A stretch of 49,206 nt of DNA from Opitutia bacterium (GTDB lineage: Bacteria > Verrucomicrobiota > Verrucomicrobiia > Opitutales > Seribacteraceae), in NCBI GenBank assembly GCA_002686835.1, contig NYYP01000002.1:102685-151890 (forward strand). Direction: 5' to 3'. The notes beneath the pieces are model-generated. The model did not search any database. It worked only from the letters and a program-made list of their open reading frames with translations, and had not been told where the DNA came from. Made by a program: the position numbers and the translations under genes. Below, piece after piece: positions 1 through 7,105 of the stretch (within the stretch, counting starts at the first letter, position 1; each line of letters opens with the position of its first letter).

Positions 1-1085
1 TGAAAATGTATTTTAGCTTCGTTTGTATCTCCGGAGTTTTCTGAGTGAAAGGCCAGATCAAAATAGGCCTCGGCAAAATCAGGGTTAATTTCTAGTGCTT
101 TATAAAAATGTTTTTTTGCAAGAGTGGGGTCTTCATCATGAGTAAGAATCTTAGCTAGGTAATAGTTTGCATTTGCATTTTGCGGTTCGAGCTGGATGGA
201 CAGTCTAAGGTTTTTTTCTGCTTCTTTAAAATTGTCACAAAAGAATTGTAACTTACCCAAATAGAACAGAGCCTTTGGATTATCACTAAAATATTCAATC
301 GACTTATTGTAATGCAGGAACGCTTTTTCAAGATTCTTTTCAAGCTCCCAAATTCTTGCGTAGAGAAAATGAGCCTTTGAGTATTTAGGCTCTAGTTTAA
401 TGGCCTTTGCTAAACAAGCCTTTGCCTCTTTTAATGAATTTTCTTCAAAAAGAATTCTTGCTAAATTATAATTGGCTTTATGACTGGATTCATCAATTTG
501 CAGTACTTTCCGAAAGTGGAATTTTGCAATTTCCCAGTCTCTTTTATCCACAGTGGAACCATCTTTGCTTGTCGCTTTACCACCAAGGAGTAACTTGGCA
601 AGTGAGTAATGTGCTTCGATGTAATCCTCTTTGATGTCAAGTGCGGTTTCATAGTTTTTTCTTGCTTCATCAAAATCATCGGGGCTTGTTAGAAGTTTAG
701 CTTTGTTAAAGTATGCAGGAGCATAGTTTTGGTCAATTTCTGCAACTTTATCAAAATTGTTTTTTGCTTCTTCAGAATCATTAAGTTCAACCAATAATAG
801 GGCATAATTAAAATATGCCTTAACAAAATTGGGGTCTAATTCTAGGGCATTTAAAAAATGCTCTCTTGCATCTTCAAATTTTTGCGCTCGGCACAATTCA
901 ACAGCCAGTTCACATTCGGCAGCAGGGAAGGAGGTGTCAAGAGCTACAGCCTTCTCAAAGTGCAAGATTGCAGAATCGAAATCTTTCTCATTTTGATAAA
1001 GCACGCCCAGTTTAAAATGAGCAGGTGCAAGATTAGGATCTAACTCAATGGCTTTTTCTAGCAGTTGTTTGGCGTTTTTTTCCAT
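1..1085 (-). CDS. TPR-repeat protein, 3' end cut by the window edge
   Basis: Reading the minus strand from an ATG at 1085 gives an open frame of 361 codons that reaches base 1 without a stop, so the C-terminus is missing. The protein is a run of about ten degenerate 34-residue tetratricopeptide repeats, with recurring patterns such as ALELDPNF-KAYFNYALLL and CLAKAIKLEPKYSKAHF. I see no signal peptide or membrane segment, so it is probably a cytoplasmic scaffold. It begins 14 bases after the adenylate cyclase stop and should be the third gene of that operon. No strong ribosome-binding site is visible. TPR arrays mediate protein-protein contacts, so the partner cannot be named; co-transcription with the coiled-coil protein and cyclase suggests a shared assembly, which is inference. 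Confidence 0.85.
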   Translation of the reverse strand, partial: MEKNAKQLLEKAIELDPNLAPAHFKLGVLYQNEKDFDSAILHFEKAVALDTSFPAAECELAVELCRAQKFEDAREHFLNALELDPNFVKAYFNYALLLVELNDSEEAKNNFDKVAEIDQNYAPAYFNKAKLLTSPDDFDEARKNYETALDIKEDYIEAHYSLAKLLLGGKATSKDGSTVDKRDWEIAKFHFRKVLQIDESSHKANYNLARILFEENSLKEAKACLAKAIKLEPKYSKAHFLYARIWELEKNLEKAFLHYNKSIEYFSDNPKALFYLGKLQFFCDNFKEAEKNLRLSIQLEPQNANANYYLAKILTHDEDPTLAKKHFYKALEINPDFAEAYFDLAFHSENSGDTNEAKIHF

Positions 1086-1099
1086 CTTGGAGAAGGGAA

Positions 1100-3370
1100 T
1101 TACTTGGAAGTCATGACCCAGACACCGTCCCATTGACCTTTAGGGGGATTTTTCTTCATATAATTACAACGATCAATATACAATTGGGCCGCTTTATCAT
1201 TGGAATTAATCTTTTTGACAACATTAAATAGCTTAATGGCCTGGTCCCAATTACCGTTATTCCAAGCACGATACCCATCATTAAAGTTACCCAAGGCTTC
1301 AACCATATTTGGATAGGAATTTTCATCATGAAAGTCCAGCACCTCATAAACTCCAACTGGTTCTGTCTTACCTTTGACAATTACATAGTCTACTTGCCGG
1401 GTTCGGTAAGTTGCTTTTACCGCCTTATAGGTAAATTCACTTATTAAAATATGAGCTCCGTATTGCTTGCAGGCACTTTCAATTCTCGCAGCTAAATTTA
1501 CACCGTCCCCAATCACGGTGTAATCCATTCTCTTGGGCGAACCGATGTTACCCGACACGATGGAATCAGTGTTAATGCCCATCCCATGGTCAATGGGCAT
1601 TTTCCCTTCAGCTGACCTCTTGTCATTAAAAACTTTCAAATCTGTCATCATGCGAATAGCCGCTCGCACCGCTCGATCAGGATCGTCCTCGTGAGGAATT
1701 GGAGTACCGAAAATACACATCATTGCATCGCCAATAAACTTGTCCAGCATACCCCCTTCATCCGTAATACAATCAACCATAATGGTAAAATAATCGTTCA
1801 GGAGTTTGACCGTGCCCTGAGCACCAAGCTCTTCTGTGATGGTAGTGAAACTACGCACATCTGAAAATAATACTGAAGCAATGCTTTGTTTGCCCCCCAT
1901 GACATCATCGCCGTCACCAGCATTCATTAATTGATCAGCAAGTTCAGGGTCCATATAGCGGGACATCGTAGATTTCATTCTTTTTTCTGAACTTATATCT
2001 TCGATCATTATCATGACTCCAAGACTTTCATCTTTCTGGCCAATCAATGGGGTAATCGAAACATTTACCGATAGTTTTTCTCCCTGAATTTCGAGTGTTG
2101 TGTCGAGAAATTCTTCCTGTTCTGAGACTGTTTCCAGCTTAGTATTCAACCATTCGTTTGCAAAACCAAGTAATTCTGTGATGGATGTGTTGAGAATATC
2201 GGCGAGTAGGGGAGACTTGAAGACTTTAAGACCCGCAGGATTGCAAGTTTTAATCAATTTATTTTCATCAATTGTAATTACCGCGTCATGCATACTTGAT
2301 AAAATGCTTTCAGAGTAATTTTTCTGGTTTTGAACATCATCAAAGAGTTTTGCATTTTCGATTCCCATAGAAATTTGGGAAGTAAACGCACCCAGTCTTT
2401 TTTCATCTTCCTGATTAAAAGAGCCCCCTCTTTTATTGAGCACTTGGCTTACACCAATGGTCTTCCCTTCCTTATTTAAAACAGGCATGCAGAGGATTGA
2501 TCTGGTAAAAAAGCCTGTCTGCTTATCAAAACTGGGATTGAAGCGTAAATCCGCATATGCGTGAGGAATATTAACCGCCTTTGCTGAGGTAAAAACAGTA
2601 CCGGCTATCCCCAGGTGATTGGGGAAACGTATAACAGATTTTTCGTCTAATCCTTCCCCGACTTCAGTATATAACTCGTTAGTTTTTTCGTCATTGATAA
2701 AGAGGGTTGCCCTTTCACAATCTAACATAGTCGAAATAGTAGAAATTATTTTCTGTAACAACGGAGTAAGTTCGAGCTCGGATGAAACCTGTGAGACAAC
2801 ATCCAGGAACTCTAACTCCTGTTTTCGAGCAGCTTCAACTTGTTCAACAATGATATTCCCCTGAATTGCAATGGCAGCCTGTTCTGTCATGGCTTCAAGC
2901 ATTTCTAGGTCTTCCTGGGTGAATTCGCCGTCTACTTTATTGAGAATTTGAGATACACCAATTTTTTCGCCATTCACAGTTCGCAGAGGAGCACAAAGAA
3001 TACTTTTTGTCCGAAAGCCAGTTCTCACATCTACGGCTTTGTTGAAACGGTCATCTTTGTAAGCGTCAGGTATGATTGCACCCTCGTTGTGGGAGAATAC
3101 CCAGCCGGCAACCCCTTTGGTATTCATGATCCTAATTTCTCTTCGGAAATTTCCTTGTGCAATACGGGAATATAATTCGCCAGTTGCTGCATCGTTAAGG
3201 AAAATAGTTCCCCGTTCCGCTCCGATGGTTGAAGTAGTAATTTTCACAAGAGTCTCCAGTGCCTCATCCAAACTTTTAGTTTTTGCCAGGTCTGTAGTGA
3301 CCTGAAGCAGCATGTCGGAGAATCTGGAGGTTCTTTTTTTAGGTTCTTTGGAATTGGATTCAGTGGCCAT
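1100..3370 (-). CDS. GAF-GAF-PAS class III adenylate cyclase
   Basis: Predicted to make cAMP from ATP. Domain order in 756 residues: GAF 1 (about 25-175), GAF 2 (about 190-345), PAS (about 350-465), cyclase catalytic domain (about 495-670) and a C-terminal TPR-like tail ending in a WDGVW motif. Visible catalytic residues are metal-binding Asp504 (FSDVRSF) and Asp548 (IGDAM), adenine-specifying Lys544 and Thr618 (DYTVIG), and transition-state Asn625 and Arg629 (NLAAR). The set favours adenylate over guanylate cyclase. GAF 2 carries an intact NKXnFX3DE motif at 312-323 and GAF 1 nearly so; in cyanobacterial CyaB1/CyaB2 and PDE2 this marks cyclic-nucleotide-binding GAFs. The architecture matches Anabaena CyaB1. 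No membrane segment is seen. The start overlaps the end of the upstream coiled-coil gene by 11 bases, implying coupled translation. Confidence 0.93.
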   Translation of the reverse strand: MATESNSKEPKKRTSRFSDMLLQVTTDLAKTKSLDEALETLVKITTSTIGAERGTIFLNDAATGELYSRIAQGNFRREIRIMNTKGVAGWVFSHNEGAIIPDAYKDDRFNKAVDVRTGFRTKSILCAPLRTVNGEKIGVSQILNKVDGEFTQEDLEMLEAMTEQAAIAIQGNIIVEQVEAARKQELEFLDVVSQVSSELELTPLLQKIISTISTMLDCERATLFINDEKTNELYTEVGEGLDEKSVIRFPNHLGIAGTVFTSAKAVNIPHAYADLRFNPSFDKQTGFFTRSILCMPVLNKEGKTIGVSQVLNKRGGSFNQEDEKRLGAFTSQISMGIENAKLFDDVQNQKNYSESILSSMHDAVITIDENKLIKTCNPAGLKVFKSPLLADILNTSITELLGFANEWLNTKLETVSEQEEFLDTTLEIQGEKLSVNVSITPLIGQKDESLGVMIMIEDISSEKRMKSTMSRYMDPELADQLMNAGDGDDVMGGKQSIASVLFSDVRSFTTITEELGAQGTVKLLNDYFTIMVDCITDEGGMLDKFIGDAMMCIFGTPIPHEDDPDRAVRAAIRMMTDLKVFNDKRSAEGKMPIDHGMGINTDSIVSGNIGSPKRMDYTVIGDGVNLAARIESACKQYGAHILISEFTYKAVKATYRTRQVDYVIVKGKTEPVGVYEVLDFHDENSYPNMVEALGNFNDGYRAWNNGNWDQAIKLFNVVKKINSNDKAAQLYIDRCNYMKKNPPKGQWDGVWVMTSK

Positions 3371-5738
3371 GGTATTTGTCTAATTCGGATCTTAATTCAA
3401 TGATTGTATCTCTTAGTTGCTTAAACTCCATTTCATTACTTTGGGATTTTTTTTGCACTTTTTCATCATAAAGAAAACCTCGGTGGTCAATCTCATCTCT
3501 CAATGACCGGATCATATTTCTGTAATGATTAATTTCACTAAAATTAGAAGATGCAATTTTTTGTGAATCCTCTAGTAGTTGAGAGTTTAATTTCTCAGTA
3601 TCTTCTCGCAACGAGGTGATTGTGCTCTTTAAGTGCAAAATTTCCTGTTCATATGATTTGCAAGTTCGCTGTACAGCTTCTTGTTTTTCGGTCTTTGCAT
3701 TATCCAATTTGATTCTAAGGCGTGATAGGGATTGCTTAAGATTTTGATTCTCAAGGTTAAGGGTGGAAACCCTTTTTTGCACTTTGGTCTCATTGTCCAA
3801 TGAAATTCGCTCAAGTTCCTTGCGTAACTCCAATATTGTTTTCTTTTGAGATAGCGAAGTATTTTCTTTCTCAGCTTGCGTTTTATTTATTTCTGCCTGA
3901 TGCCGCTGTTGTACTTTTTCTAATTTATCTCTAATTTTAGCAGTGCTTTCTTTTAGTAAGAGGTTTTCATTTTGAAAGGTGCTCGTTGCTTTTTGAAGTT
4001 CCTGGCCGTGTTCGCTTTGTATTTCCTCAATTTGATTTCTAAGTCCCGTTACAACTGAACGAAGGTCTTTGATCTCTGATGATTTTTGAGACTCTAATAA
4101 TTGAACCTTTTCTGCATGAATATTTTGTTCGTGCAAGATTTGATCCCGGGTTTTTGACAAACTGTCCCGGAGCTGAATGATTTCTGAATTTGCAGATCCA
4201 AGTGCTTGTTGAACACTCGCTTGCTCTTGTGCCTTGGCTTCCTCAATTTGTTCTCGAAGTTCAGCAACCAAAGATTTCAATAAGTTGACTTCCTGCTGAG
4301 ATGCAGCTGAAATTTTCTGTACTCTAACATCTAGTTGATCTCTCTCCCGTTCCAATGATGTACGGACAAGGAGTAAAGATTTTCTTAATTGATTGATTTC
4401 CTGGTTCTTTTCCCTTTGGGCATCCTGTACCGCGGATTCTTTTTGTTCATGTACCGTTTCAATTTCATCCCGTAGGGTTTGAATTGTACTTTTAAGAACT
4501 TCCTTTTCAGCATTACTCTTTTGGTGAATCTTTTGAATTGATTCTGCGTTTCTGATTTCTAATCGGTCAAGATTATGTCTGAGGGTAGACATTGATTCCT
4601 TGAGCTGCTTGATTTCCGCGTTTTTTGAGCTTGCAGCTCGTTGTATTTCATCCGTTTTTGAAATTTCATTCTCCTCAAGCTCATGTCTTAGAGTTGATAT
4701 CGTTTCCCGTAATGAATCTAGTTCTCGTTGTTGGGAACTTTCTGCTTTTTGAATTTTCTCTTGTGCATCACTACGGGTCCTTTCTAAATTTTTTCTGGTG
4801 TTTACAAGTGTTCCACGGAGTTGTCGGATTTCCTCAACATGAATACGTTTTTCATTTTGAACTGCCTCCTGAATACGCTCATCAAAAGAGTCAATTTCTC
4901 TTCTTAGGATGGCAATTGTATCTTTCAGTGACAGTATTTCCTGAGAATGTGAAAGGGAAAGTTTCTGGATTTTCTCTTGGTTTCTAATGTTTGTTAGATC
5001 GATCCTTTCTCGACTTTTTTGTAATGATTCCTGCAGGAGCTTTTTCTCTCTATTTATTTCTGCTATGGATTTTTGAATATCTTCTTGCTTGGAAGATTTT
5101 GCCTGTTCCAGGGAAGATCTTAAATCTTCAATAGTGGAATGAAGAGACTGGACCTCACTATTTTGGGAATGAGCAATCTTAGAGAGTTCTTGCTCATGCC
5201 GAATTTCACTCCGTTTAATTTCTTCACGCAATTTTGTGGCAAGTTTCTGTAAATTACTAATTTCACTCTGCTTGCGTTGATAAATATTTTGCTCAATCGA
5301 AGATTGTTCAATATCCTTAGATTCCAGCTCTTCCCGTAAAGAGCTTATCAATTTATGTAATTGTGCTAGTTCTTTCGCGTGGGCAGATTTTGTTTTTTGT
5401 ACTGCTTCTGACGATGCTTCTTTTGAATCTTGTAATTTTTGCCTGAGTTGCTCCACCAAGCCAGTGAACTCCTTTCGCTCCACAGCAAAGGCACTTTCCA
5501 ATTTTTGTTGCTCATGTTGTTGTTTCACCACGAGTTGTTCATAATCAACTCGTAGTTGTGCAATAACAGATTGAAGATTTAATTCACTATTCCTGTGTTG
5601 TTCTTCAATTGACTGAAGCTCCGTATCGTGCAAATCCATATTTTGCTCCAGTTGTTCACGAAGAGAGCTTATGGTCTGCTTTAAGAAGTTTAATTCACGT
5701 TCAAGCGAATTAGTCTCGGAAGGGGGTAGAAGAGACAT
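3360..5738 (-). CDS. Giant coiled-coil protein built of 36-residue repeats
   Basis: I do not recognise a named family. The 792 residues are almost wholly charged helix with no signal peptide and no membrane segment. After an 18-residue leader (MSLLPPSETN...) the chain is 21 complete 36-residue units plus an 18-residue half unit, with no insertion or deletion (18 + 21x36 + 18 = 792). A consensus unit is roughly L(K/R)-x-T-I-x2-L-R-x-E-L-E, seven variable residues, E-x-V-Q-K, then S-x3-E-I-x2. Core hydrophobic positions recur at about 1, 5, 8, 12, 16, 19, 23, 26, 30 and 34. It is the first gene of an operon with the adenylate cyclase, which it overlaps by 11 bases, and the TPR protein. A filament, spacer or scaffold role is inference; a general coiled-coil database hit would not settle function. 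Confidence 0.9.
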   Translation of the reverse strand: MSLLPPSETNSLERELNFLKQTISSLREQLEQNMDLHDTELQSIEEQHRNSELNLQSVIAQLRVDYEQLVVKQQHEQQKLESAFAVERKEFTGLVEQLRQKLQDSKEASSEAVQKTKSAHAKELAQLHKLISSLREELESKDIEQSSIEQNIYQRKQSEISNLQKLATKLREEIKRSEIRHEQELSKIAHSQNSEVQSLHSTIEDLRSSLEQAKSSKQEDIQKSIAEINREKKLLQESLQKSRERIDLTNIRNQEKIQKLSLSHSQEILSLKDTIAILRREIDSFDERIQEAVQNEKRIHVEEIRQLRGTLVNTRKNLERTRSDAQEKIQKAESSQQRELDSLRETISTLRHELEENEISKTDEIQRAASSKNAEIKQLKESMSTLRHNLDRLEIRNAESIQKIHQKSNAEKEVLKSTIQTLRDEIETVHEQKESAVQDAQREKNQEINQLRKSLLLVRTSLERERDQLDVRVQKISAASQQEVNLLKSLVAELREQIEEAKAQEQASVQQALGSANSEIIQLRDSLSKTRDQILHEQNIHAEKVQLLESQKSSEIKDLRSVVTGLRNQIEEIQSEHGQELQKATSTFQNENLLLKESTAKIRDKLEKVQQRHQAEINKTQAEKENTSLSQKKTILELRKELERISLDNETKVQKRVSTLNLENQNLKQSLSRLRIKLDNAKTEKQEAVQRTCKSYEQEILHLKSTITSLREDTEKLNSQLLEDSQKIASSNFSEINHYRNMIRSLRDEIDHRGFLYDEKVQKKSQSNEMEFKQLRDTIIELRSELDKYHGH
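3363..5684 (-). repeat. 21.5 tandem 108-bp units encoding 36-residue coiled-coil repeats
   Basis: Unit boundaries can be set at each leucine that starts the L(K/R)-x-T-I pattern. I counted representative units (1, 4, 5, 8, 17, 18, 21) as exactly 36 residues. One stretch that first looked like 39 plus 33 resolves to two units of 36 in register. The units have diverged widely in DNA, so this is an old protein-level repeat and not a recent tandem duplication. Confidence 0.88.
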
Positions 5739-5829
5739 ACTTTATCTCTGCCAAAAAAAGCAGTGCCTGTAAATAAGAACCTTGCCGTTCATATCAATGT
5801 CGCCTAGGCAGTAATTATCTCGGAACAAA

Positions 5830-7047
5830 ATGCCTCTAAAATATTTTAAAGTTCTTCTTTTTATTTTTCTTGCTGCATCGTGTTCTGAAAAAACTCCCTC
5901 ATCAACTGAACTTAGCACCAAGCATACTAATCAGTTAGACCTTGGCTCTCTAGTTGCGAGTCAGACCGGAGGAGCCAGAGACCTTGCTGCCTTTTTGGAG
6001 AGCGGTGAAGAAGCGGAAGCTATAGATGTCATCGATGGTGCAAATGACGCCCCTGATCCCGTTGCTGTGGCCAATCGAGTAAATGAACTTTCAGATAATG
6101 AAAGCATAAATAATGTAAACGGGACAGATGATAGATTCTTTTCTTCCCAAACCCAAACTATTGAAGAACCTAGAAGAGTCCTAGGGGATTTAGAAATTAG
6201 CTTGGATCAATTTGAAATTTTAAATGAACGCAAAGATCAGACGATTGCCTCACTTACTCGCTTGAATGAGGAGCTAATCTTGGAAATTCAACGACTGAGG
6301 GCCGACACCAAAACTTCAAAGGTTACTGAAAATAAAAATGTTCAAAGTTCAACATCAGACAACCAATTGCAAGTGCTCCAAAGTGAGATTGCACTCCTTA
6401 AATCAAGTTTGATTCAAAAATCTCGAGAAATTGATGGTTTAAGAGTTCAGAACGATCAATTTCAAAATGGTATAGATTCATTACAACCTAGGGTGAACCC
6501 TTCTCAATTTAATCGCTCATCAATACCCGTTCGTTCGAGTCAACCCTACGCTTCTTCTCTTAGACCGAATCCTTCCCAGTCAACTCAAATTTTGGATAGT
6601 TCTGTGGTTTGCAGTCTTGAATTTGATGCGGTTGTCACTCTTTTGAATGGTAAAAATAAAGAAGTTTTTTATACTGAATTTTTTCTTATTTCTAAAAGTT
6701 TCCCTGAACTTCTTTTTGATGCAGGTATTTTTTTAAAAGACTTCCCTCAAGTAAGTTCATTTGAAGAACTTTGGGCGAAATCCAGAAAATCACCATTCGT
6801 TTTTCAAGGCATTTACAAGCGTATAAGAAATGTTCTGCTCAGCGAAGTAGAGCAGGGTCATGGACACCGAGTTCGAACAGATATAGACGGATTTGCAGAG
6901 TTCAAAAATTTATCCACGGGTTCATTCTTCTTGGTTGGTACGGCGCCTGTTGGTAAGACCGGGGCGGTATGGAATGTGCCAGTTCGCCTTAGATCGGGAA
7001 CCAATAAAACTTCCCTAACTTTAGCAAATGCAAATTGGCGGGAATAG
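5830..7047 (+). CDS. Lipoprotein with coiled coil and C-terminal beta domain
   Basis: Function unknown. The 405-residue product starts with a short hydrophobic signal and a lipobox-like LAAS-Cys18, so it is probably a lipid-anchored envelope protein. Residues about 20-130 are acidic and low in complexity. About 130-210 is a coiled coil (LDQFEILNERKDQ..., LQSEIALLKSSLIQ). A Pro/Ser/Gln-rich linker follows, then a folded C-terminal region (about 255-405). Its last 60 residues have the look of a Cna-B or carboxypeptidase-regulatory-like beta sandwich (TDIDGFAEFKNLSTGSFFL). It diverges from the 36-residue-repeat gene across 91 bases, so the two may share a control region. The domain call at the C-terminus is tentative. 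Confidence 0.8.
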   Translation: MPLKYFKVLLFIFLAASCSEKTPSSTELSTKHTNQLDLGSLVASQTGGARDLAAFLESGEEAEAIDVIDGANDAPDPVAVANRVNELSDNESINNVNGTDDRFFSSQTQTIEEPRRVLGDLEISLDQFEILNERKDQTIASLTRLNEELILEIQRLRADTKTSKVTENKNVQSSTSDNQLQVLQSEIALLKSSLIQKSREIDGLRVQNDQFQNGIDSLQPRVNPSQFNRSSIPVRSSQPYASSLRPNPSQSTQILDSSVVCSLEFDAVVTLLNGKNKEVFYTEFFLISKSFPELLFDAGIFLKDFPQVSSFEELWAKSRKSPFVFQGIYKRIRNVLLSEVEQGHGHRVRTDIDGFAEFKNLSTGSFFLVGTAPVGKTGAVWNVPVRLRSGTNKTSLTLANANWRE

Positions 7048-7105
7048 TATTTTGCTTTACTGACACTTTGATAAGTCTAGGTTTTAATTTTTATTAAATT
7101 TATAT

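Noticed and set aside
4625-4987. 120-codon plus-strand open frame
   Set aside because: It is the antisense of the regular coiled-coil repeat; its Phe/Leu-rich composition mirrors that repeat and no start signal or family is seen.
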